NCBI RefSeq assembly: GCF_003611675.1
Contig: NZ_RAWA01000058.1
Coordinates: 1-32,798 of the forward strand
Direction: 5' to 3'
From: Corallococcus sp. CA053C
Lineage (GTDB): Bacteria > Myxococcota > Myxococcia > Myxococcales > Myxococcaceae
DNA length: 32,798 nucleotides
The position numbers were made by a program, and so were the translations under genes. Of the stretch, positions 23,560 through 30,417 are shown one piece after another. Position 1 is the stretch's first letter; the number at the start of each line of letters is the position of its first letter. The notes beneath the pieces were generated by a model that was not told the origin of the DNA, made no database searches, and saw nothing but the letters and a program-made list of their open reading frames with translations.

Positions 23560-23822
23560 CGCGCAGCCGGCACAGGCGACGGTTGCTGATCGTCAACCCG
23601 TCGATTCCACCGGCTGCCGTCCGCGTGAACGTGACCGTTCCGAGTCAACCCGCGCGGCGCCCCGCCCGACAGCGCCGAGAAGCGCCACACGTGCGTCGAC
23701 TCGCCCGGACGGAACGCGCCATTGCCCATGGGCACGAGGGCCGTGGGCACGTCGACCTGGCGCAGCGCCGCTGGCGACGCCACCACCAAGCCGTGGCCAT
23801 GCGGTGCCACGACCGAGCCCGA
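23560..23822 (-). pseudogene. gene remnant, possibly the C-terminus of a serine hydrolase
   Basis: On the minus strand a coding-like frame reads SVVAPHGHGLVVASPAALRQ and PTALVPMGNGAFRPGESTHV, then WRFSALSGGAPRGLTRNG. At about 23642 the protein character jumps to another frame reading GTVTFTRTAAGGIDGLTISN, close in style to C-terminal regions of beta-lactamase-like serine hydrolases ('F.R.aaG.v.gl..sn'). No start codon with ribosome site or upstream catalytic half is visible, so only a frameshifted 3' fragment seems to survive. Family call is tentative; coding decay is better supported. Confidence 0.35.
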
Positions 23823-23837
23823 GGGGCGCGGCGGGGC

Positions 23838-23967
23838 ACTCCTACGCCACGTTGGCGGCGGAGGCGCTGGGGGGATGTCGGACGGTGCGGTGCGCGCGTC
23901 GCTGCTGCACGACAACACGCGCGAGGACGTGGAGCGGCTGCTGGCGGGGCTGGATTCACTGCCATGA
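23838..23967 (+). pseudogene. C-terminal remnant of a class V aminotransferase (cysteine-desulfurase-like)
   Basis: Two adjacent frames together resemble the last ~45 residues of cysteine-desulfurase-like class V aminotransferases. The first reads AGHSYATLAAEALGG (compare 'DGHYYAlelaerLGL'); the second, after a frameshift near 23874, reads MSDGAVRASLLHDNTREDVE and ends RLLAGLDSLP with TGA at 23965-23967 (compare 'GAVRVGLxHYNTxEEVDRLLEAL'). The PLP-binding lysine region is absent. This is the 3' end of a decayed gene. It lies tail to tail with the unknown gene at 24001 and back to back with the minus-strand remnant. Confidence 0.55.
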
Positions 23968-24000
23968 GTCCGGTGGTCATCAGCAGCGCAGGGCAGCGCG

Positions 24001-25332
24001 TCACCGGAAGCGGTAATAGGGGTCGTGTCCGAAGCCGCCTCCGGGGTCGAGCTGTACCGCGAAGGAGAGATACCGCTCCTTGAATTGCGTGATGAGCTCC
24101 TTGCAGAGCGGGTCCCACCGCTCTTCGGCCGTCTTGATCCGGTGCAGGTTCTGGCTGTCGAGCGCGGCCTTGTCGATATCGATGACCTGCATGCCATTGG
24201 CGCCGCGGTTCTTGGAGGCAAGCCAGCGCGTGATGATGCTGACCTCCTTCCGGTTCGTGATCGAGCGCACCGGATCCGGGTCGGAGTAGAGGCCGGGAGC
24301 CGCCGAGCCCCAGGGCGAGGCGGGGAGCTTCCCCGCGGCGGCCTTGGAGGCGAGCTTCCGGGTCTTGTCCGTTGCTCCCGCTGATGCATCGAACACCGTG
24401 ATCCCCAACTGCTTGTCCTTGTTGAGTGAGCGATCGATGACGCGGAAAGAGCCCTGAGCGGCGGACTCCACGTACTCGAGCTCCGAAGACCACAGGTACG
24501 CCTTCTCCTGGACGTCGGGATCCGTTGGATGCGAGACGAAGTTCAGCCAGTTGTAGTGCTTGGAAAGGCTCTGTCCATAAGGGATGCGTGCGGCGACCAG
24601 GTCCATCAGCATCAGGTTGGTCAGGAATGCGCGCGGGTTCCGAAAGGACTCCGCCAGGAACAGCACGGAGGCCAGGAGCGGTATCGCGGCCATGGGCCCC
24701 GAGGTACCGACACTCCTGCCCTTGAGGACATCGCGCAGGTTGTCCAGGGCGGTCAGCAGATCGTAGTGATGGTCCACGAAGTACGCGGCGATCTTCGCGT
24801 ACGCGGGATTGTCGCCGAACGCCCGGATGCTCTCGTCGCTGAAGTAGTAGGACTTGTTCGCCTTGATGATTTCCCGGTGACCGATGTTGTAGATCGTCAC
24901 GGGCGCCTTGCTCTTGCCCTCGTTCCAGCTCCCCGACTCCCGTTCGTCGGCGTCGAGGTATCGCGTATAGACGATGTCCTCCAGCCACCGCAGCGGTGTC
25001 AACGCGGCGCGCTCGCTCTCCCGGCTCATCTGTACCAGGTGTCGATTGTACTCCTCGACCAGGCGATCGAACTGCTTGGCTGAGAGGTACTGCGAGCTGT
25101 GGTGAGATTGCACGAAATCCGAGAGGGTCAGCGACCCCTGGGGGGCGTTCACGGAGAGCTGGACGATGCGGCCATCAGGGACATCCCTCCGCATGCCTGG
25201 GTCGAACCCCGTTCGCAATCGCGTCTCGATTTCCTCGTAGGCCATCGCCGCGAGATAGAGGAGCGCGGTGCCATCGATGTAGTGGCCCCCGGAGTTCTTC
25301 AGGAAGATGCCCTTGTTTCCGATTCCCGGCAT
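24001..25332 (-). CDS. unrecognised 443-residue protein
   Basis: A complete open frame with good coding character and a GAGGGG site 5 nt before the ATG. No family is recognised. The N-terminus (MPGIGNKGIFLKNSGGHYID) is not a signal peptide. Residues ~13-40 (YIDGTALLYLAAMAYEEIET) and ~205-240 (PMAAIPLLASVLFLAESFRN) are hydrophobic helices but interspersed with charge, so membrane insertion is uncertain. HHSSQY, VDHHYDLL and SKHYNWLNFVSHPTD give a His/Tyr-rich core. RSITNRKEVSIITRWLASKN and ERWDPLCKELITQFKERYLS form the C-terminal helical part. Third codon positions look somewhat less G/C-biased than neighbours, which with the flanking remnants hints at lateral acquisition. It could be an effector-like or structural protein; no function is proposed. 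Confidence 0.75.
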   Translation of the reverse strand: MPGIGNKGIFLKNSGGHYIDGTALLYLAAMAYEEIETRLRTGFDPGMRRDVPDGRIVQLSVNAPQGSLTLSDFVQSHHSSQYLSAKQFDRLVEEYNRHLVQMSRESERAALTPLRWLEDIVYTRYLDADERESGSWNEGKSKAPVTIYNIGHREIIKANKSYYFSDESIRAFGDNPAYAKIAAYFVDHHYDLLTALDNLRDVLKGRSVGTSGPMAAIPLLASVLFLAESFRNPRAFLTNLMLMDLVAARIPYGQSLSKHYNWLNFVSHPTDPDVQEKAYLWSSELEYVESAAQGSFRVIDRSLNKDKQLGITVFDASAGATDKTRKLASKAAAGKLPASPWGSAAPGLYSDPDPVRSITNRKEVSIITRWLASKNRGANGMQVIDIDKAALDSQNLHRIKTAEERWDPLCKELITQFKERYLSFAVQLDPGGGFGHDPYYRFR

Positions 25333-25679
25333 GGAAGCCCCTCATGGACGACTCGGATGAACAGCCAGGACCTTCCGTCGTGGGGCCGCCGGCCGCAAGT
25401 ACCCGAGGGGTTCCGCGATGCGTATGTGTATCGGCGGGATGGACGCACTGGGGAGGGTGAGGGCTGGAGCGGAGGAGCCGAGGAGGGCCGCTGACGGGGG
25501 CCGCACCAGCCGCGAGCCCCCTTGGGGTAGACGCCGGCCCTGGCCAATGGAATGTCTTCAGGAGGGGATGCGGCCAGCGGCACCGGCGAGGCAGCCCGCT
25601 CGAACTCGGGTCACCTGCGGCGAATGAACGTGGGAGGGCGGCGTGACGCCGGCCCCGCTTCGCTACCGGGAGAAGACCC
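25333..25679. other. 347-bp intergenic region
   Basis: Upstream region shared by the divergent unknown gene (minus) and acyltransferase gene (plus). It contains a GGGGGC/GCCCCC inverted pair (25496-25501 and 25516-25521) and a CGGCGTGACGCCG dyad shortly before the acyltransferase. No convincing gene or promoter is seen; short open frames here lack ribosome sites. Confidence 0.5.
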
Positions 25680-26486
25680 ATGACGTGCATGCACTGGCGT
25701 GTCGCCACCACGCAGCGGGAGATCGATGACGCGACCCGCATCCGCTGGGCTGTGTTCGGCGGAGAGCTGGGATTGCTGTCGGGGCAGCCGTCGCCGTCGC
25801 GGCGGGAGGTGACGTGCCTCGACACGCTCGACACCACGTTGCACCTGCTCGTCTATGCCGACACCGAACCCGTGGCGACGCTGCGGCTGCTGTTGCCCAA
25901 CCCGGAGGTGGCGGCGCGCGTGGGCGGGACGGTGGGCATCGACATGGAGCAGCGGGTGGACCTCTCGGGGGTGATCCGGCCGGAGATGGTCATCGCGGAG
26001 CCCTCGCGCTTCTGCGTGCTGGAGCCGTGGCGGCGCTCCGAGGCCGTCACGTGGCTGCAGGCGGCCCTCTACGTGGAGAGCCGGCGGCGCGGGGTGACGC
26101 ACCTGATCGCCTCCGCGAACCTGGACACGGACTCCCGCGAGGACGCGCTGCTGGCGTGGCAGGTGGCGGCCTCCCGGGGATGGCTGAGTCCGCACTGGCG
26201 GGTGGACGTGCCCGACCCGTGGCAGGCCCCGGCGCATCCCCGCAGTCCCTTCTACACGCCGGAGGAGCGGGCGCAGGCGGCGCAGGGGGCGCTGGACGGA
26301 CTGCGGCTGCCCAGGGCGCCCTCGCTCTTCGCCCGGTCGCTGGGCGCGCGCTTCATCGCGGAGCCGCTCTTCGACACGTACTTTCGTTGGTTCACGCTGC
26401 CGCTCATCATCGCGCTCGATGAGGTTCCGGCGGACTCCGTCGCGCGCTTCCTCGCGCTGGAGAACGGCGCGCGCCCCGCCGTCTAG
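25680..26486 (+). CDS. FeeM/LuxI-type N-acyltransferase
   Basis: A 268-residue GNAT-fold acyltransferase of the autoinducer-synthase/N-acyl-amino-acid-synthase (FeeM-like) group. Key positions: RIRWAVFGGELGLL (20-33), matching the 'RYRVF..ELG' signature with Trp for Tyr; LDTLDTTLHLLVY (47-59) with Asp48, Asp51 and His55; VATLRLL with Arg69; and EPSRFCVLEPWRR (107-119), the 'E..RFAV...R' motif. Such enzymes transfer an acyl chain, often from acyl-ACP, onto an amine such as an amino acid or homoserine lactone precursor. The C-terminal ~90 residues are an extension with FYTPEERAQAAQGAL. GGGAGAAG precedes the ATG. It is 81 bp upstream of the diiron-enzyme gene on the same strand, probably one operon. 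Confidence 0.8.
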   Translation: MTCMHWRVATTQREIDDATRIRWAVFGGELGLLSGQPSPSRREVTCLDTLDTTLHLLVYADTEPVATLRLLLPNPEVAARVGGTVGIDMEQRVDLSGVIRPEMVIAEPSRFCVLEPWRRSEAVTWLQAALYVESRRRGVTHLIASANLDTDSREDALLAWQVAASRGWLSPHWRVDVPDPWQAPAHPRSPFYTPEERAQAAQGALDGLRLPRAPSLFARSLGARFIAEPLFDTYFRWFTLPLIIALDEVPADSVARFLALENGARPAV

Positions 26487-26567
26487 GCCCGGGGCGGTTC
26501 CTTCCTTCCCTTCACCTTCAACACGCAACAACCGGGAGCCCCAACGCGCCCCGGACGGGAGACGTAC

Positions 26568-27278
26568 GTGCAAACACAGACGGAGAGTCAGTCAGGGACG
26601 AAGTGGGTGGCGTTGCTGGACGAGGAGGCGCGAGGGCTGGTGGCGGCCGTGGATGCGCATCCCGATGCCCGCCGCGTCTTCAACGGCACCATCGACGCGG
26701 CGGGCTACATCCACTACCTCATCCAGACGTATCACTATGCCCGCTGGAGCACGCCCATCCTCGGCGAGGCGGGGGAGCGGTTGAAGCGGTTGGGACGGCA
26801 CCCGGAGCTGGCGGAGCTGTTGATCCAGAAGGCGGGGGAGGAGCGCGGGCACGAACTGTGGTTGCTGTCGGACCTGAAGAACCTGGGGTGCTCGCAGGCG
26901 CAGGTGGAGGCGGCGGCGCGGAGCCCGGCGGTGGATGCCTATACGGGATGGAACTTCTTCACGTCGCGCTCGGGCGCGCCCACGGCGGTGCTGGGGACCG
27001 CGTACGTGCTGGAGTACCTGTCACAGGCGCGGGCGGGCGTGGGGGCGGAGCGGCTGCAGGCGGTGGCTGCCATTCCCAACATCCACAAGGCGGTGACGTT
27101 CCTGCGCAGCCATGGGGCGCTGGACGGAGACCACGTGGCGGAGATGGCGAGGATCCTGGAGCGGCTGACGGATCCGGAGGAGCAGGCGGCGATCCTCTTC
27201 TCCGCCCGGGCCACCCGGAGCATCTACCCGGGCATCTTCCGGGAGGGGGACCCCTCCGGCCTCCCCCTCGCGAGGTAG
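26568..27278 (+). CDS. haem-oxygenase-like diiron oxidase-family protein
   Basis: A 236-residue all-helical protein of the haem-oxygenase-like superfamily (Haem_oxygenas_2, PF14518; 'iron-containing redox enzyme'). Candidate metal ligands match HDO enzymes such as UndA or BesC: Glu91/Glu92 and His95 in GEERGHELWLLSDL (90-103), Glu149 in AYVLEYLSQ, and His182, Asp186 and His189 in HGALDGDHV. YIHYLIQTYHYARWSTPIL (47-65) is the first core helix. HDO enzymes oxidise fatty acids, amino acids or amines with O2. The start is GTG at 26568, fixed by GGGAG 7 nt upstream. Downstream of the FeeM-like acyltransferase, it may modify the acyl product or its precursor (inference). Confidence 0.82.
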   Translation: MQTQTESQSGTKWVALLDEEARGLVAAVDAHPDARRVFNGTIDAAGYIHYLIQTYHYARWSTPILGEAGERLKRLGRHPELAELLIQKAGEERGHELWLLSDLKNLGCSQAQVEAAARSPAVDAYTGWNFFTSRSGAPTAVLGTAYVLEYLSQARAGVGAERLQAVAAIPNIHKAVTFLRSHGALDGDHVAEMARILERLTDPEEQAAILFSARATRSIYPGIFREGDPSGLPLAR

Positions 27279-27295
27279 CGCGTTCCACCGAGGCC

Positions 27296-27317
27296 GCCCC
27301 TTGCGGACGCAGGGGGC
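27296..27317. terminator. hairpin between convergent diiron-enzyme and LuxR genes
   Basis: GCCCCTTGCG (27296-27305) faces CGCAGGGGGC (27308-27317), pairing along up to ten positions with one T-G wobble; the innermost pairs open to form the loop. It lies in the 51-bp gap between the two stops and may terminate both transcripts. The downstream T-run is weak. Confidence 0.5.
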
Positions 27318-27329
27318 GCGCCTGTTTCC

Positions 27330-28430
27330 TCAGACAGGCTTGTTGAGACGGGCGGCCTGGTAGAGCAGATCCGCGCGGCTGTCGACGCCCAGCTTGTTGC
27401 GGATGTTGCGCACGTGGGTATCCACGGTCAGGACGGCGATGCCGAGCTCACTGGCGATCTGCTCGCTGGACCATTTGCGGAGCAGGTACTTCGCGATCTC
27501 TGCCTCGCGAGGGGTGAGCTTGCGCCGCATGTCCACGGGGAGCGGGATGGACATCGGGATCTCGTTCATCAGGAGGGCCCATCGCCGCGGACCCTCGCGG
27601 GCGGGCAGCTCGACGAACCGGACCGTGCGGTAGCCATCCTCCTGGAGCGAGGTCCAGACGTTCTTCTCGAGCCGCTTGTCCGCATCCATGCGAACCAGCG
27701 CATCCAGCCGCTCCTTGAGAGGCAGGGGGAGTCCGGAGGCGTGGAAGTCGGAGGGCGCGAACCACCGCTCCAGGAGGACGGCGGCGTGCGGAGAGCGCAT
27801 CACCTCGCGGGAGGGAGGCTCCACGACGAGATACGCGGTGTCAGGGCGGCCGTAGAGCTCTTCGAGGAGGTGGGCGCCGGTGCTCAAGGCCTGGACGTCA
27901 CTGCAGTTGCGCACCGCGTTCACCAGGTGCTGGGTGAGGCTGGAGAGGACGGTGGCGCACCGGGAGGGGAAGGCGCGTCGCCGGGTCCGGTAGAGCGCGA
28001 GGGCGCCGAGGAAGTCGGGGCGGATGGGAAGGAGGACGGCCATGACGTGCTCCAGGCCCAGCCCCAGCTCCCGGCTGCGTTGGTAGAGGAGGCTGTGTTC
28101 ATACTCCCCGCGGGGGAGCATCTCCTCATCGACGAGGACCTCGTTGGGCCGGGCGAAGATGGGGGCCCGGACGAAGTCATGGTCGGACACGCTGGCATAC
28201 TCATCCCCATCCAGCAGGGGGATGGGGGGGCCCGGGACCAGCCATTGGAAGTCGAGGACCGGCGTGGTCCGCATCAGGCACAAAGCCATGGTGTCGGACG
28301 GTGCGAGCTCGAGGAGGGGGGCTCGCGCGGCTTCAAGGACCTCGGAGAAGGACAGGGAGCTGTTGAGCGCCGTGATGACCCTGTCCCTGAGCATGTGCTC
28401 GTGGGTATTGAGATTCATTGAGCCGGACAT
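27330..28430 (-). CDS. LuxR-type transcriptional regulator
   Basis: A 366-residue regulator. The C-terminal LuxR/FixJ helix-turn-helix is complete (about 304-360): KLTPREAEIAKYLL, SSEQIASELGIAVLTVDTHV, RNIRNKLGVDSRADLLYQA. The N-terminal ~300 residues form a sensor region of uncertain type: a helical start (RVITALNSSLSFSEVLEAAR), then a GAF-like fold hint (ELAPSDTMALCLMRTTPVLD; MAVLLPIRPDFLGALALY). No receiver or transmembrane domain is visible, so it probably binds a small ligand. ATG at 28430 has GGGAGGG 3-8 nt upstream; ATG at 28418 is possible. It converges on the acyltransferase/diiron operon, and a perfect 7-bp dyad in its upstream region suggests autoregulation or cross-regulation. Confidence 0.85.
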   Translation of the reverse strand: MSGSMNLNTHEHMLRDRVITALNSSLSFSEVLEAARAPLLELAPSDTMALCLMRTTPVLDFQWLVPGPPIPLLDGDEYASVSDHDFVRAPIFARPNEVLVDEEMLPRGEYEHSLLYQRSRELGLGLEHVMAVLLPIRPDFLGALALYRTRRRAFPSRCATVLSSLTQHLVNAVRNCSDVQALSTGAHLLEELYGRPDTAYLVVEPPSREVMRSPHAAVLLERWFAPSDFHASGLPLPLKERLDALVRMDADKRLEKNVWTSLQEDGYRTVRFVELPAREGPRRWALLMNEIPMSIPLPVDMRRKLTPREAEIAKYLLRKWSSEQIASELGIAVLTVDTHVRNIRNKLGVDSRADLLYQAARLNKPV

Positions 28431-28492
28431 CCGCCCTCCCGGGGGTAGGCCACGCTGTGGGTGTGCACATGGCGTACCCCATCCATAGGCAC

Positions 28493-28517
28493 GGAGTGAA
28501 ATCCTGTCCCTCACTCC
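28493..28517. promoter_or_regulatory. candidate operator upstream of the LuxR-type gene
   Basis: A perfect inverted repeat GGAGTGA (28493-28499) / TCACTCC (28511-28517) with 11 bp between, about 63 bp before the start codon. On the minus strand it overlaps a weak promoter-like pair (GGGACA, 17 bp, TATGGA). The rest of 28431-28706 shows no gene. Confidence 0.4.
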
Positions 28518-28706
28518 TGCGGGGGATTGACAGCGGAGGGCGGTTTGCGGCAGCAGTTGCCCGGGGTCGCGCGACGAGAGGCGGCAGGCGCCCGGTTGTC
28601 TGGGGGCAGGGCACTCGATATGAAGCGGCGCCAATGATTCGCAACCTGTGGATGTCTGTCGGCCTGAACGGCGTGTTCTGAGGCCTCGTGGAAGGTCTCA
28701 GGCGGG

Positions 28707-29402
28707 CTACCAGCGAACCGGCCCGAAGCGATCGATGAACCGACCCGTGCCGGCGTCGGCGCCCTCGGTCGCGAGCGCGACGATGGCGTCCGTGCCTTCC
28801 CTGAGGGTCTGCGGGCCGCTGTGTCCGTTCAGGTCCGTCGCGGTGTAGCCCGGGTCGACGGCGTTCACCCGGATGCCGGGCAGCGCTCGTGCGTACTGGG
28901 TCGTGAGCATCGTGACCGCCGCCTTGGAGGCCGTGTAGAGCGGGAGGATGGGTTTTGATTCGACGCGGTCCGGGTCGTGGGTGAGCGCGAACGAGCCCAT
29001 CCCGCTGCTGACGTTGATCACCGCCGGGTGCTTGGAGCGTCGAAGCAATGGCAGGAACGCGTGTGTGACGCGCACGATGCTGGCCACGTTCGTGTTGAGG
29101 ACCTCGACGGCGTCCGGGCCCGTCAGCTGTTCGGCCGGGAGGTGTGAACCGCTGATCCCGGCGTTGTTGATGAGCACGTCGAGGTGCCCCTCGTGCGCCG
29201 TGATGTCGGCCGCGGCGCGGGCGACCGATTCGTCGTTGGTGACATCGATGGGCACGAATCGAGCGCCGAGCCGCTCGGCCGCGGTCCGGCCCCGCGCGGG
29301 GTCGCGGGCTCCGATGAGGACGGTGTGGCCAAGCTCGATGAGGCGGCGAGCGGTCTCGTAGCCGAGGCCCTTGTTGCTACCGGTGATGAACGTGATGGTC
29401 AT
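28707..29402 (-). CDS. SDR-family oxidoreductase (carbonyl-reductase-like)
   Basis: A 231-residue short-chain dehydrogenase with all catalytic parts: TGSNKGLG (7-14) nucleotide-binding loop with Arg33 favouring NADP(H), DVT (53-55), NNAG (79-82), Ser132/133 in INVSSGMGSF, Tyr156 and Lys160 in LYTASKAAV, then VDPGYTATDLNGHSG. The insertion THDPDRVESKPILPL before Tyr is typical of carbonyl-reductase-like SDRs. It probably reduces a small aldehyde, ketone or quinone. An in-frame GTG at 29420 would add MSEIVG; ATG 29402 begins the fold. It is divergent from the XRE regulator, the classic layout in which the regulator controls the SDR. Confidence 0.88.
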   Translation of the reverse strand: MTITFITGSNKGLGYETARRLIELGHTVLIGARDPARGRTAAERLGARFVPIDVTNDESVARAAADITAHEGHLDVLINNAGISGSHLPAEQLTGPDAVEVLNTNVASIVRVTHAFLPLLRRSKHPAVINVSSGMGSFALTHDPDRVESKPILPLYTASKAAVTMLTTQYARALPGIRVNAVDPGYTATDLNGHSGPQTLREGTDAIVALATEGADAGTGRFIDRFGPVRW

Positions 29403-29429
29403 GCCGACAATCTCGCTCACCGATGGGCT

Positions 29430-29495
29430 CGCTACCAGGGACAGCGCGACGGTAGGAACAGGAGTACCAGCCTCAGCGCGTCGGTTGCGCTACCA
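29430..29495. promoter_or_regulatory. divergent control region of the SDR/XRE pair
   Basis: The 101-bp gap between the divergent start codons contains CGCTACCA twice as a direct repeat (29430-29437 and 29488-29495), a possible regulator binding element. Promoter boxes are not clear. Confidence 0.3.
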
Positions 29496-29503
29496 TGACG
29501 TAG

Positions 29504-30349
29504 ATGATGCTCGGGCAGACCCGCCTCGGAACGACGCTTCGGGTGTGGCGTGACCGCCTGCCTCCCGCTCAAGTCGGCCTGCCCGCCGGTCGATCGCGCC
29601 GCACCGTGGGTCTGCGACGAGAGGAACTCGCCGAGTTGGCCGGTGTGTCGGTCGACTACATCGTACGTCTCGAGCAGGGCCGGGCGACCACGCCGTCCGT
29701 CGAGGTCGTGGCTGCGCTCGCCCGGGTCCTCCAGCTGACGCGCGCCGAACGCGATCATCTCTACAGCCTGGCGGGGCTGCAGCCTCCGGGGGATCGAATC
29801 ATCAGCGATGAGCTCACACCCGGAGTGCAGCGTCTGCTCTCACGGCTGGGGGAGATCGCGGTGGGGGTGTTCGCCGCCGACTGGCGTCTCTTGTGGTGGA
29901 GCCGAACCTGGGCGGCGCTCCTCGGCGATCCGTCCCGCGTCGCACCGGAGGACCGCAACTTCGTGCGTGCGCGCTTCCCGGTCGCGGGCAGCAGCGCATG
30001 CGTTTCGCAATGGCCGGTCCGCGTCACCTTCCAGGACGCGAGCGATCGCGCGATCGTCGCCGACGTGCGACGCGCGAGCGCTCGTTACCCCGAAGACCGC
30101 CGCCTCACCGAACTTCTCCAGCGCACGCTCGACGGCAACGCCCACTTCGCGCAGCTCTGGGGCGACGGCGCGGTCGGTGAGCACGCCGAGGATCGCAAGA
30201 CGGTCGAGCACCCCCTCGTTGGCGAGATCAGGGTCGATTGTGATGTCCTCCACGCCAGCGACGCCGACCTGAGGCTCGTCGTCATGACCGCCGCACCCGG
30301 CAGCGAGGATGCCCGCAGGATCGCGCGTGCCGTCGCTCACGCCAGGTAG
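29504..30349 (+). CDS. XRE-family regulator with MmyB-like ligand-binding domain
   Basis: A 281-residue regulator. Residues ~10-80 are an XRE-type helix-turn-helix (RTVGLRREELAELAGVSVDY, IVRLEQGRATTPSVEVVAAL). Residues ~105-275 match the MmyB-like ligand-binding domain (MLTR_LBD): VQRLLSRLGEIAVGVFAADW, RLLWWSRTWAALLGDPS, NFVRARF. This architecture is abundant in Actinobacteria, usually divergent from an SDR-type gene as here; the ligand of such proteins is mostly unknown. Translation starts at ATG 29504 or 29507. It likely represses the adjacent SDR gene and itself (inference). The pair looks like a transferred unit. Confidence 0.9.
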   Translation: MMLGQTRLGTTLRVWRDRLPPAQVGLPAGRSRRTVGLRREELAELAGVSVDYIVRLEQGRATTPSVEVVAALARVLQLTRAERDHLYSLAGLQPPGDRIISDELTPGVQRLLSRLGEIAVGVFAADWRLLWWSRTWAALLGDPSRVAPEDRNFVRARFPVAGSSACVSQWPVRVTFQDASDRAIVADVRRASARYPEDRRLTELLQRTLDGNAHFAQLWGDGAVGEHAEDRKTVEHPLVGEIRVDCDVLHASDADLRLVVMTAAPGSEDARRIARAVAHAR

Positions 30350-30417
30350 GCGTCTGCGAACCACGGCCGAACCTTTTCACCGCGCCGGTGTCGAACAGCG
30401 GGATTCGAGACCGGAGG

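Noticed and set aside
22815-24389. 524-residue minus-strand frame spanning the HEAT-like gene end, remnants and the unknown gene
   Set aside because: Mostly antisense or out-of-frame; only about 23640-23822 within it has coding character, and that is reported as a remnant.
25344-25494. Short frames in the gap between the unknown gene and the acyltransferase (one reading VPEGFRDAYVYRRDGR)
   Set aside because: Some local coding flavour but no start, ribosome site or family; too short to support as a remnant.
25680-26486. True LuxI-type acyl-homoserine-lactone synthase
   Set aside because: The fold signature is shared, but the protein is longer than LuxI and has Trp in the RYRVF motif; a general FeeM-like N-acyltransferase is the safer call.
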